Below, one piece after another: positions 15,283-23,665 of a stretch of 62,679 nt of DNA. Position 1 is the first letter of the stretch, and each line of letters starts with the position of its first letter. The DNA comes from Bdellovibrionales bacterium CG12_big_fil_rev_8_21_14_0_65_38_15. Its GTDB lineage: Bacteria > Bdellovibrionota > Bacteriovoracia > Bacteriovoracales > Bacteriovoracaceae. Location of the stretch: NCBI GenBank assembly GCA_002787775.1, contig PCUW01000028.1:1-62679 (forward strand), read 5' to 3'. The translations under genes and the position numbers were made by a program. The notes beneath the pieces were generated by a model. The model did not search any database, was not told the origin of the DNA, and saw nothing but the letters and a program-made list of their open reading frames with translations.

Positions 15283-16073
15283 TGTTGAATATTTTTGTTT
15301 GCGTAAAGCAAGTTCCTGACACTGAAACAAAAGTTATACCTAATTCTGATGGCACATTCATAGAAACGAGTTCTATTAAATGGATTATGAATCCATATGA
15401 TGAATTCGCTGTTGAGCAAGCACTATTAATCAAGGCTTCAAATGCTGGTGCAACAGTGACTGTTGTACGCGTTGGTGGTTCAAAAGACACTGAAGCTCTA
15501 CGTACGGCTTTGGCAATGGGTGCAGACGAAGCAATTTTGGTAGAAGCTGGCGATAACTTAGACTCTTACATGATTGCGAAAGCTATTAAGGGTGCCATTG
15601 ATAAGTCTGGCAAAAAGCCTGATCTCGTTTTTGCTGGCAAGCAGGCCATTGATGACGATTGTCTTCAAGTTCCTCAACTACTAGCACAGATGCTTGATAT
15701 GCCATCTGTTTCTGTTGTTGTTGGTTTTGAAATGAATGGAACTAAATTAAACCTTAAGCGTGAAATCGAAGGTGGATCTCTTGAAGTTTATGAAGTCGAC
15801 GGACCTGTTTTAGTTGCTTGTAACAAGGGATTAAACACTCCTAGATATGCTTCACTTCCAGGAATTATGAAAGCGAAGAAAAAGCCAATGGCACAACACT
15901 CTCTTGCGGATGTTGGCGTTACTGATGCAGATCGCAGAGTCAAATATTCTGGCTTTACACTTCCTCCAGAAAAACCAGCTGGTAAGAAGTTTGAAGCGAT
16001 GGAAGAAGGACAACGTGCAGGCGTCGTGAAAGATGTTGTTGGTCTACTTCGTAATGAAGCAAAAGTTATTTAA
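15282..16073 (+). CDS. etfB: Electron transfer flavoprotein beta subunit
   Basis: The 263-residue beta subunit of ETF, which holds the AMP site and docks acyl-CoA dehydrogenases. Recognisable features are the N-terminal IFVCVKQVPDTETKV, WIMNPYDEFAVEQAL, the ALAMGADEAILV strand, the signature DLVFAGKQAIDDDCLQVPQLLAQML, and the C-terminal MKAKKKP hook. An AAGGAG ribosome site lies at the end of the acyl-CoA dehydrogenase gene, with ATG at 15282 immediately followed by TTG, so either codon could start translation. Length is typical (about 250-265 aa). Confidence 0.95.
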   Translation: MLNIFVCVKQVPDTETKVIPNSDGTFIETSSIKWIMNPYDEFAVEQALLIKASNAGATVTVVRVGGSKDTEALRTALAMGADEAILVEAGDNLDSYMIAKAIKGAIDKSGKKPDLVFAGKQAIDDDCLQVPQLLAQMLDMPSVSVVVGFEMNGTKLNLKREIEGGSLEVYEVDGPVLVACNKGLNTPRYASLPGIMKAKKKPMAQHSLADVGVTDADRRVKYSGFTLPPEKPAGKKFEAMEEGQRAGVVKDVVGLLRNEAKVI

Positions 16074-16094
16074 TTTAAAGGTAAGGATATAATT

Positions 16095-17054
16095 ATGTCT
16101 AAAGTACTCGTACTCGCAGAAATTCAAGGTGATGATGTTAAGTCTGTTGCTTATGAAATTTTAGGAAAACTTGCAGGTCAATCTATTGATGTTGCGGCCA
16201 TTGGTTCGATTCCCGCAGCTGCTGCAGAAAAACTCGCTAAGCATGGTGCTGAAAATATTCATTCCCTTAAAGGCGATAAACTAGATCATTACACTCCAGA
16301 AGGTTGGTCAAACGCGCTTAAGAATTTTATGAGTGATAAAGGTTATGACTATGTTTTTTCTGGCGCAACAGCGACAGGCAAAGACTTGATTCCACGTCTT
16401 GCAGGAATGTTTGATGCAGGCATGGCCTCTGAAGTCGTTAACTTCACTTTTGATGGTGGAACTTTTGCTGGAACACGTCCACTTTTTGCTGGTAAGTGTT
16501 TGGCCAAGGTAGAAATTCAAGGCCCGAAGCCACATTTTGTTACCGTTCGTCCAAACGCACTTGGCATGCCTACTTCTGAAAATGCAAAAGCTGGAGCAAC
16601 GAATGAAGCCAGTGTTGATGCTGGAACGATTAGAGCTTTCGTTAAAGAAATCGTTAAAGGTGCATCTGAAAAGCTAGATCTAACAGAAGCAAATGTTATT
16701 GTTTCTGGTGGTCGCGCGATGAAGAATGCCGAGAATTTTAAAATCTTAAACGAACTTGCTGACGTTATTGGCGCAACTGTCGGTGCATCTCGTGCTGCTG
16801 TTGATTCTGGATTCGCTCCACATGCCATGCAGGTTGGTCAAACAGGTAAAACTGTTTCACCATCTCTTTATATTGCTTGTGGTATTTCTGGAGCTATTCA
16901 ACATTTGGCAGGCATGAGAACATCAAAGGTTATTGTTGCTATTAATACTGACCCTGATGCTCCAATCTTTACCAAGGCTGACTATGGTATCGTTGGTGAT
17001 CTTTTTGAAATTGTTCCACTTATGACTAAAGAGTTTAAAGCTCTTCTAGGTTAA
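16095..17054 (+). CDS. etfA: Electron transfer flavoprotein alpha subunit
   Basis: The 319-residue alpha subunit, which binds FAD and hands electrons to ETF-quinone oxidoreductase. The C-terminal FAD domain is clear: QVGQTGKTVSPSLYIACGIS, GAIQHLAGMRTSKVIVAINT and DPDAPIFTKADYGIVGD. The N-terminal half has GATATGKDLIPRLAG. It lies 21 bases after etfB with a GTAAGGAT ribosome site and is followed by a strong terminator, ending the operon. Confidence 0.95.
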   Translation: MSKVLVLAEIQGDDVKSVAYEILGKLAGQSIDVAAIGSIPAAAAEKLAKHGAENIHSLKGDKLDHYTPEGWSNALKNFMSDKGYDYVFSGATATGKDLIPRLAGMFDAGMASEVVNFTFDGGTFAGTRPLFAGKCLAKVEIQGPKPHFVTVRPNALGMPTSENAKAGATNEASVDAGTIRAFVKEIVKGASEKLDLTEANVIVSGGRAMKNAENFKILNELADVIGATVGASRAAVDSGFAPHAMQVGQTGKTVSPSLYIACGISGAIQHLAGMRTSKVIVAINTDPDAPIFTKADYGIVGDLFEIVPLMTKEFKALLG

Positions 17055-17060
17055 AAAATT

Positions 17061-17085
17061 AAGGCCTCGAAAGAGGCCTTTTTTT
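17061..17085. terminator. Bidirectional terminator between etfA and the convergent gene
   Basis: AAGGCCTC (17061-17068), GAAA loop, GAGGCCTT (17073-17080), then T tract on the plus strand; an A-rich run (17052-17060) supplies a T tract on the other strand. It serves etfA and the convergent secreted-protein gene, whose stop codon starts at 17084. Confidence 0.93.
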
Positions 17086-17629
17086 ATCGCTGATGTTGAT
17101 ACGATGGTGGAACTCCTCGTACTTGCAGCCCTTGATCTTCTCTTTCTGGAACTCGTGATCTTCTTGAATCATTTATTCTTTGACTTAAATCATCAGCGCC
17201 CAATCGCTCCCACAAAACTTCATCAATATCAAATCTTGCTTTTGCGATTTGTTCTTGGCTTAGGCCTTCTCTTTTATAAAGAAGTTCACCGCTTACGATT
17301 TTCACACAAACATCTGTTTCTACCAGCTGAAGAATTCCATTGATGACTTCAGTTTGACCAACACATGCAATTTCTTGACGATTTTTATTCTCGACTCCAT
17401 CTGGAAGTTTATTTACCAGCATTTTTTCTTTTAGTGATTTACCTGTTACAGGTGAAGCAAAAAATGGTGACTCACTTTTGATTTCTATAAGTTCATTTCT
17501 GGTATTTATACCTAATTTAAAAAAACCTGGTCCTTCAAGTACTTGATTGCGATCGACTTCTAAAATAGGACCTTGAGAAAAAACCGTAAAAGTCCAAAAG
17601 AATAATAGTGCAGGAATAATTTTTTTCAT
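17084..17629 (-). CDS. Secreted hypothetical protein, 181 aa
   Basis: I do not recognise the family. MKKIIPALLFFWTFTVFSQG is a standard signal peptide with likely cleavage after Ser-Gln. The mature part contains two cysteines (ACVGQ and VCVKI, about residues 88 and 107) that could form a disulfide, a central strand-rich region, then an Arg-rich C-terminal tail. It lies 8 bases downstream of a second secreted protein and is surely co-transcribed with it, so the two may form a pair in the periplasm. Confidence 0.65.
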   Translation of the reverse strand: MKKIIPALLFFWTFTVFSQGPILEVDRNQVLEGPGFFKLGINTRNELIEIKSESPFFASPVTGKSLKEKMLVNKLPDGVENKNRQEIACVGQTEVINGILQLVETDVCVKIVSGELLYKREGLSQEQIAKARFDIDEVLWERLGADDLSQRINDSRRSRVPEREDQGLQVRGVPPSYQHQR

Positions 17630-17637
17630 TTTAACAC

Positions 17638-18783
17638 CTATAGTGACGCCGGCTTTCTTTCTGTTGAGAAATTAAACCCCGTATTTTCGATTAAGGTAAC
17701 AGAGTCTTCAAACTGGCCTTCCACAACCTCTTCTTTTATCTGTTCCTGAAATTCAGGCGCGATAACAGTAGATCGTTGTTCATTTTGAACTGGCTGCTCT
17801 TCCTTTGTGATGGCGGCTTCTTCAGCTTTCCATTTTGCTTCCTGCTCTCTTTCACGCATGATATCTAGCTGTTCATAAGTCATAAAGTTTAACATTGCAC
17901 CCTGAAGCGGTCCTGTAGCAAAGCGAACCCTATAGGCATCGGTTCCATTGTTCGTGATAATTCCATGAACAACTTCGCCCATATAATCAACTTGAAACTG
18001 TCCACCATCTTTAATTTCAGCGTAACTTATATCAATACTCTTTTCGAGACCTTCATTGTTTCTAATAACAGCGCTTAGGCCTTCAATATTTCCACCAGAA
18101 AGATTTAAACTACCGCTTACCATATCGCCTAAAATAACGTCTTTTGATAACTCTGGAAGTAATGCTCTTTCAATAACCATGTCGAGATCTTTTTGTAGCT
18201 CAACACCTTTTTTATATTCTCTTGCAGGAGCGCTTTCATTTTGTTTTTCTGCTTTGGCTACGACTTCTATTTGCCTTGACGATATTTTGATTTTTTTAGC
18301 CTCAAGAACTTCAAAGTGTGCATCACCAAGTTTTCTAACAATGGATAATGTTCCCTCGTCTGTTATGTCCGAGATATAAAAGAAATTTTCAAATTCTTCG
18401 CCCGTAACATAAACACCACCAGCTGCCATTTCAATATTGACCTTAACAACTGATCCGGATGGATTATTATATTTATTATAAAACTCTGAAACTTTATCGT
18501 TGATATCTTCAAAGCCTCGCATGACTTCCCAGCTACCATTAATTTTCGTCTTGTTAGCCTCAGTGAGTTCTAAATATTTTACTGCGATTTTTTCAGCTTT
18601 CTTTTCGGAGGCGACAACTCTAGCAAAGGAGTCGTCTAACCTTCTCGAAACAACACTTGATGTTGTGTCGATCATAAATGAATCTGAATACAGACTTTTT
18701 TCAAAATTAACATTGGCAACTACGGCCAAGGACAAAAGTCCTGCCATACCTATTGTTAATTTCGTCTTATTCCAAGCTTTCAT
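17638..18783 (-). CDS. Secreted hypothetical protein, 381 aa
   Basis: Unrecognised family. I start at the ATG at 18783, which has GAGGAT 7 bases upstream and begins a signal-like segment (MKAWNKTKLTIGMAGLLSLA, cut or anchored near residue 25); an upstream start at 18834 would add 17 residues before it and has no ribosome site. The body is rich in beta strands, with an NLSGGNIEGL repeat-like segment near the middle, and a C-terminal 80 residues rich in Glu, Gln and Lys that look coiled or unstructured. A perfect 8-bp inverted repeat at 18790-18811 overlaps the ribosome site. It is co-transcribed with the 181-residue secreted protein. Confidence 0.65.
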   Translation of the reverse strand: MKAWNKTKLTIGMAGLLSLAVVANVNFEKSLYSDSFMIDTTSSVVSRRLDDSFARVVASEKKAEKIAVKYLELTEANKTKINGSWEVMRGFEDINDKVSEFYNKYNNPSGSVVKVNIEMAAGGVYVTGEEFENFFYISDITDEGTLSIVRKLGDAHFEVLEAKKIKISSRQIEVVAKAEKQNESAPAREYKKGVELQKDLDMVIERALLPELSKDVILGDMVSGSLNLSGGNIEGLSAVIRNNEGLEKSIDISYAEIKDGGQFQVDYMGEVVHGIITNNGTDAYRVRFATGPLQGAMLNFMTYEQLDIMREREQEAKWKAEEAAITKEEQPVQNEQRSTVIAPEFQEQIKEEVVEGQFEDSVTLIENTGFNFSTERKPASL

Positions 18784-18789
18784 TTTATC

Positions 18790-18811
18790 CTCACAAAAAT
18801 ACCTTTGTGAG
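18790..18811. repeat. Inverted repeat overlapping the ribosome site of the 18783 gene
   Basis: CTCACAAA and TTTGTGAG (8 bp, perfect) separated by a 6-base spacer. On the minus-strand message its 3' arm ends in GTGAG, sharing three bases with the GAGGA ribosome site. It could be a leader hairpin that limits translation or a protein-binding site. Confidence 0.5.
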
Positions 18812-18985
18812 TTAACTTGCAACGACCGTGCCACGACGAGTCAATATTCTTTATGCTTAATTTATAGTCAAAACAAACTCAAGTTATTGATTTTGCGTTG
18901 ATCTATCGAGGGGATTGAATCTTAGGACTGTCTAGAAGTTAGTCAGTATGAAAAAATTAGATCAATTTCTAGCAGGAATTGGCTT

Positions 18986-19177
18986 TTATTCAGCTTTTGG
19001 AGTGGTTCCATCATAGTCGCCGTGACTTGCACGAAAGCGCTTCAAAGCAATAACAACGAGTTCATCTAATGTAATTCCGGTGTTTGCGCTCATTCTCTCA
19101 AGGGTATCGACGATATCCTTTTCAATGACGACTTTAAGCTCTTTTAGCTCACCTTTATTATGTAATTGTGATTTCAT
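18986..19177 (-). CDS. Small ribbon-helix-helix-like protein, 63 aa
   Basis: A 63-residue protein whose central part fits the ribbon-helix-helix (CopG/Arc) pattern: a basic strand KELKVVIEKDIVDTLERMSA followed by a turn at NTGI and a second helix TLDELVVIALKRFRASHG. Such proteins bind DNA as dimers through the strand, but this call is by pattern only. It starts directly after the stop of the DUF4388 gene with a strong GGAGGAT ribosome site, so it is third in the mrp operon. It may regulate its own operon. There is no partner toxin gene next to it. Confidence 0.6.
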   Translation of the reverse strand: MKSQLHNKGELKELKVVIEKDIVDTLERMSANTGITLDELVVIALKRFRASHGDYDGTTPKAE

Positions 19178-19723
19178 CTATCCTCCCGCCAATACCTTAA
19201 TAGCCCCTTTTTTACGAAGGCTAACCAGCGCATGAGTTATTTCGTACTCTAATAATGCGCAATTTTCATATATGTCTTGAACTCTACTATAATCAGAAAT
19301 TGTCGAAAGAACATCAAATTCATGATGAAGAACATCAGAACCCTTAATGATAAAATCGGCATTTACTAGAAGCTTGAGGTTGTTTGGCGGGCGTAATTTT
19401 TGATTTTTTAAATAATTTTCATAAACATTTCGTGATTTTTTCTTTAAATCACTTACGCTCCAAGTAAAAATACCCTCTTCAGCACTTACAACTTCAGGTT
19501 CAACCACGAGTTTAAAATCATAAGTACTCGATACATCTTGAAAAATTAAATCGAGCATGGCTTTTTCACCGCTTTTATTAGCTCCAAGACAGTGGATCAG
19601 TTGACCTTCAAGCATGAGAACGACTGCAAAGGATTGAGAGTTTTTTTGCAATAAGACATTAATCTTACCTGTAAATCCCATCGCGCTTTGCTCTTCTAAT
19701 ATATTGAGAAGTCCCTCGCTCAT
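19178..19723 (-). CDS. DUF4388 (PATAN-like) domain protein
   Basis: A 181-residue cytoplasmic protein. The first 75 residues match the DUF4388 pattern: SEGLLNILEEQSAMGFTGKI, a strand with SFAVVLMLEGQLIHCLGAN, then GEKAMLDLIF. DUF4388 proteins are common in deltaproteobacteria and cyanobacteria, often in signalling with response regulators, but their function is not defined. The C-terminal 80 residues look like a winged-helix-like helical segment (SDVLHHEFDVLSTISDYSRV ... ITHALVSLRKKGAIKVL). Its ATG overlaps the mrp stop, so it is translated with Mrp. Confidence 0.7.
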   Translation of the reverse strand: MSEGLLNILEEQSAMGFTGKINVLLQKNSQSFAVVLMLEGQLIHCLGANKSGEKAMLDLIFQDVSSTYDFKLVVEPEVVSAEEGIFTWSVSDLKKKSRNVYENYLKNQKLRPPNNLKLLVNADFIIKGSDVLHHEFDVLSTISDYSRVQDIYENCALLEYEITHALVSLRKKGAIKVLAGG

Positions 19724-20835
19724 CGTTTAAGAATCCTATCTATAAACCCCTTGGGTTTTTGATTGGTTGGGGCGAGATTCAAACTTGCAGCGATCACGGT
19801 GAATTCTCTCCAAACGGGTCTCCCCTCAAGGCCTATTTGGCTCATATAAGGCATTCCCTCATCGCTACCTGCTCTTAATTCTTTTTCTATTGGGATCGAG
19901 CCTAAAACTTTAATTCCTAAGTTCTGCGCCATTTTCACTCCACCCTTGGAGCCAAAGATATCGTGGGCCGTATCGCAATGATCACATATAAATGAAGCCA
20001 TATTCTCAATAACACCAAGAACAGGCACTTTGACTTGCTCAAACATTTTTAAACCTTTTTGAGCATCAAGCACGGCGACATCTTGGGGAGTGGTTACAAT
20101 AATTGCACCATCAATTTGAGTCGCTTGAACCATCGACAGCTGCATATCTCCCGTTCCCGGTGGAAGATCAATAAGAAGTACATCTAATTCACCCCAGTCG
20201 ACGTCAAACAGGAATTGATTTAACACACCCCCAAGCATTGGCCCACGCCAAATAACTGGATCTTCTTCTTTAATAAATAAGCCAAAGCTCATAAATTTTA
20301 TGCCGTGAGCTTCTTCTGGTATTATCTTTTTATCTTCACTAGCCTTAGGCTTTACATCTCTTTTTCCAAGTAACATTGGTATCGAAGGGCCATAGACGTC
20401 AGCATCTAATAGACCAATTTTTAATCCTTGTCTTGAAAGTGCTAGAGCAAGATTTACAGAAACGGTAGATTTACCTACGCCACCTTTTCCTGAACCAACT
20501 GCAATAATTTTTGAAACACCTGCAACTTTTCGCTTTTGTGCTACTCCTGGACCGTGACCAGCTTTTAATTGAGCCGGCTGAGAGCTCGCAGGAGTTGGTT
20601 GAGAATTTGATACCGTTTTCACAATTATTTTATCTGGATCAATTTCATTTTTTAATTTTTCAACGATTTGAGTTTCAATGACTCTTTTTTGCTCACTAGA
20701 GATTCCATCACGCTGGTATTCAACAACAAAAAATTCGTCTTTTGTTGCGGCTGATAAAATTCTATTTTCTTCAAAAAAACTCTTTCCAGTCTGGGGATTC
20801 AAGATAAGTTTGGCTAATTCATTTTTTTCGATCAT
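19720..20835 (-). CDS. Mrp/ApbC-family iron-sulfur cluster carrier ATPase
   Basis: A 371-residue P-loop ATPase of the Mrp/NBP35 family that carries [4Fe-4S] clusters to apoproteins. A DUF59-like N-terminal region (1-90) and a Pro/Gln/Ser linker precede the deviant Walker A GKGGVGKSTVSVNLA. DADVYGPSIPMLLG and DLPPGTGD follow. The cluster-binding CxxC is in ENMASFICDHCD. These intact motifs support a working Mrp; the two ferredoxins and other Fe-S proteins in the window are possible clients. It heads an operon with the DUF4388 and ribbon-helix-helix genes. Confidence 0.93.
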   Translation of the reverse strand: MIEKNELAKLILNPQTGKSFFEENRILSAATKDEFFVVEYQRDGISSEQKRVIETQIVEKLKNEIDPDKIIVKTVSNSQPTPASSQPAQLKAGHGPGVAQKRKVAGVSKIIAVGSGKGGVGKSTVSVNLALALSRQGLKIGLLDADVYGPSIPMLLGKRDVKPKASEDKKIIPEEAHGIKFMSFGLFIKEEDPVIWRGPMLGGVLNQFLFDVDWGELDVLLIDLPPGTGDMQLSMVQATQIDGAIIVTTPQDVAVLDAQKGLKMFEQVKVPVLGVIENMASFICDHCDTAHDIFGSKGGVKMAQNLGIKVLGSIPIEKELRAGSDEGMPYMSQIGLEGRPVWREFTVIAASLNLAPTNQKPKGFIDRILKR

Positions 20836-20914
20836 TTATTGCTCCGATTTTGATCATTTTTACCAAAAACGAGCAGACTTGTCCTCACACTCGAAAAAAC
20901 AAAGTAACTATATA

Positions 20915-20942
20915 TTGGAATGTGAAATGAACGGGTTATAAT
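20915..20942 (+). promoter_or_regulatory. Promoter of the HAMP protein-slt genes
   Basis: TTGGAA (20915-20920), 16-base spacer, TATAAT (20937-20942). The start near 20949 leaves a 25-base leader with GAGGA (20963-20967) six bases before the GTG start. Confidence 0.72.
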
Positions 20943-20973
20943 GAATTGATATTATTTTTATCGAGGATAGATT

Positions 20974-21531
20974 GTGGCGTATAGTAGACGAATTTACTTA
21001 ATTAATCCCAGGTTTCAAATAAGGTTCAGCGCCTTAGTCACCTTTGCCGTTTTGCTATCAAGTTTGATCTATCCCTTTGCTATTTATGACTTAATGGACA
21101 ACTTTATCATTTATATGAGCAAAAACTCGCCTGAACAGGTCGCACAGCTCACTTCTAGAAGAAATGACTTGATAATGACTCTTATTCTTTGGCAAATTGG
21201 CTTTTCCTCAATGATTTTCATAGTTTGTGTGTTTTTCTCACATAAAATAGCAGGTCCAATTTTCAAGCTAATGAAGTTTTTCCAGGGCGCGCGTGAAGGC
21301 CATTTATCTGATAAACTATACTTCAGGAAGGGTGATTACTTCCATGAGCTCGCTGAAGATTACAATGACACGATGGACACAATCTTGGAAAAACAAAAAG
21401 CCGATTTTGTCTATCTCAGTGAGGTTGCAACTTATATTTCGAATCTAGCACTCGTTGTGCCAGAGGATAAAAAGGTTGTCTTGAAAGAAATTGGGCAAAA
21501 GCTCAATGAAATTCAAGGGAGATTTCAGTAA
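20974..21531 (+). CDS. Membrane protein with two helices and a HAMP-like domain
   Basis: A 185-residue inner-membrane protein starting at GTG. Two transmembrane helices (about 20-40 and 65-88) flank a short periplasmic loop. A HAMP-like linker follows (SHKIAGPIFKLMKFFQGARE ... ELAEDYNDTMD), and then a helical tail with no kinase, cyclase or methyl-accepting signalling domain. It is a receptor stub that may act through another protein. It lies 40 bases before the Slt-type transglycosylase gene with which it shares a promoter. Confidence 0.7.
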   Translation: MAYSRRIYLINPRFQIRFSALVTFAVLLSSLIYPFAIYDLMDNFIIYMSKNSPEQVAQLTSRRNDLIMTLILWQIGFSSMIFIVCVFFSHKIAGPIFKLMKFFQGAREGHLSDKLYFRKGDYFHELAEDYNDTMDTILEKQKADFVYLSEVATYISNLALVVPEDKKVVLKEIGQKLNEIQGRFQ

Positions 21532-21571
21532 GAATTCTCCAATTCACCAGCAAATTTGATAGGAGGTCATT

Positions 21572-23665
21572 TTGCCAAAGTGTTTTGTCTCTATATTGGC
21601 AGTATCTTTTGCCCTTATCTTCTCTAAGCAGGGTCTTCACGCCGAAGAAACAAAACCACTTTTCTATCAAGAAACAACTTCTTCTGATTTAAACCAAGCA
21701 AAAATCATTTCAAGTTTTATTACACAACTAAGAAGATCTAATCTAGATCCTTGGACTTTAAAAAAATTAAATCAATTTAAAAGCTCAGAAGCTTTACCAA
21801 GTTTAAAGACAATTTACACCCTCTCAAAAGAGTTAGCTTCTAGCAAAACAGGGCAGGAATATTTTCAGCTTTGCGGACAAAGTGGATCAATTTCTACATG
21901 GAGTCCGCAAAACAATGTTGAAAGCATTGTCTTTAAAGAGTTTCAATCTCTATGCAAGGTCAGATTTTTAGAGAATCTTATCTCGGGCAAAAAGTTTAAA
22001 AGCCTAACTCTTGAAGAGAAAATGTTTTTCGAAACTAATTCAAGATTTTTCCTTTTAAAGGACAGACGTCACTTATTAAAAAGGTATTTAAAACTTGTTG
22101 AACGTGACTCTGAAATTCACAACTTCATTTCAAGAGTTGTTACAGATGCCTATATTAAATTTGATATCATGGCCGAAAAGGAGCTTGTCTCTTTGCTTGA
22201 TATTGGAAATGATTTAACTGGTCATATTCAAAATAGCGGCCTTAGAGGTCTTTCTGGTAACATTCTTTTTGAATCTGAATTTAGATCATTAATAGCAAAG
22301 GCACTTAGCGCTGATCTTAATTCTGACAAGCTAAAAGAATATGTTGATCAAGCTATTTCATTTCAACAACAAAACAAGAGCTTTATAAGACAACAAGTTG
22401 CATGGTTAAACTTCATCATGCTCTCCAGAGAACTTTCACATTTAAAACAATGGGAAATTGCTTCAAATGTTATCAATCACGCCAACCGAATCTCAAAAGG
22501 TTCCACTCAAATTGATGAAGCTTTATTTCAAGCACTTTTCTTAAGAGTTCTTAAGGCAGATTCAACCGAGCTCTTTTCATTTATTGATCAAAAAAAGCTG
22601 TTAAAGAGGTACGACACTCTAAGTTCAAAATTACAGTTTTGGATTGCCTACTCTCTTGAAGCTCATGGCAAAAAAGATATTTCTTCACGTCTCTATGAAC
22701 GTTTACTTAATAATAACCCTCTAAGTTTTTATAGTATTGTTGCTCAGCGAGAGTATCAATTACTTAACAATAAAAAATTTGTAACAAAACCATTTATCAA
22801 ACCTAATCTTGCAGCAAACAATCTATCGCCAACGATAAAAAGTTCTCTTAAGCGCTTAAAACTTTGGATTAAAGTTAATGATCGTTTTCTTGCTGAAAAT
22901 GAAATTGAGAACTTAAAAAACATTTCTATTTCAGACGCACTCGATACTGAAACTAAAATCGCTCTCTCCAATCATGATTTTAAACGTTTTACCATGTTAA
23001 ACATCACAGAGTTACTCAATCACGAGAAAGCTTATCTAACATCATTTAAAGTTCTTTATAATGCGCTTGAAGACGGCAGTCTGCCTGTATCAACCGCAAC
23101 AATTGAGTATCTATTTCCTAAGCCGTACTTGGAGCAAATTAAATCTATCAATTCAACGATCGACCCATTGATTGTTTTATCTCTTATTCGCCAAGAGTCT
23201 GCCTTTAATCCTGAGGCAAGATCCCATGTTGGAGCAAGAGGCTTGATGCAGCTCATGCCAGCAACAGCACGAGAATTAAAGCGCGGAGTTAGAAATCATC
23301 AACTGGTTGACCCACAGCTTAACTTAAAACTTGGCATCAAGTATTTTAGCCGTTTACTTAAAAAGTATGAAGGTAATTTAATTTATACTCTTGCTGCTTA
23401 TAATGCTGGCGAAGGTAACTTAAAGAGATGGAGAAGTTCTAAACTTACCTACGATGACCCTTTAGTTATTATTGAATCAATTCCTTTTAAGGAAACACGC
23501 AAATACGTTAAGCTCATTTATAGAAACGTTTATTTCTATAAGTATTTGGCCAATGATGTTGATTTCTTCAAGTTGCCAATGGAGCATTCATTTAATGCCC
23601 GATCGATCGCTACTGCAAGTAGCGTCTTGGAAAATGTTGAAACTTTGGAGTCGATTAAACGTTAA
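21572..23665 (+). CDS. Slt70-type soluble lytic murein transglycosylase
   Basis: A 697-residue periplasmic enzyme that cuts peptidoglycan glycan strands to 1,6-anhydroMurNAc products. The TTG start at 21572 is fixed by AGGAGG five bases upstream and by the signal peptide it begins (LAVSFALIFSKQGLHA). A long alpha-helical superhelix (about 40-500), as in Slt70, precedes the catalytic SLT domain (about 530-660): SLIRQESAFNPEARS with catalytic Glu, VGARGLMQLMPATA, and YTLAAYNAGEGNLKRW. It overlaps convergent ychF by 11 bases. Released anhydro-sugars would be potential feed for the recycling genes at 8.9-10.8 kb. Confidence 0.92.
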   Translation: MPKCFVSILAVSFALIFSKQGLHAEETKPLFYQETTSSDLNQAKIISSFITQLRRSNLDPWTLKKLNQFKSSEALPSLKTIYTLSKELASSKTGQEYFQLCGQSGSISTWSPQNNVESIVFKEFQSLCKVRFLENLISGKKFKSLTLEEKMFFETNSRFFLLKDRRHLLKRYLKLVERDSEIHNFISRVVTDAYIKFDIMAEKELVSLLDIGNDLTGHIQNSGLRGLSGNILFESEFRSLIAKALSADLNSDKLKEYVDQAISFQQQNKSFIRQQVAWLNFIMLSRELSHLKQWEIASNVINHANRISKGSTQIDEALFQALFLRVLKADSTELFSFIDQKKLLKRYDTLSSKLQFWIAYSLEAHGKKDISSRLYERLLNNNPLSFYSIVAQREYQLLNNKKFVTKPFIKPNLAANNLSPTIKSSLKRLKLWIKVNDRFLAENEIENLKNISISDALDTETKIALSNHDFKRFTMLNITELLNHEKAYLTSFKVLYNALEDGSLPVSTATIEYLFPKPYLEQIKSINSTIDPLIVLSLIRQESAFNPEARSHVGARGLMQLMPATARELKRGVRNHQLVDPQLNLKLGIKYFSRLLKKYEGNLIYTLAAYNAGEGNLKRWRSSKLTYDDPLVIIESIPFKETRKYVKLIYRNVYFYKYLANDVDFFKLPMEHSFNARSIATASSVLENVETLESIKR

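Noticed and set aside
18948..19016. A 22-codon plus-strand frame starting MKKLDQFL in the gap before the ribbon-helix-helix gene end
   Set aside because: Too short, no ribosome site, and its 3' half overlaps the minus-strand gene; nothing supports translation.
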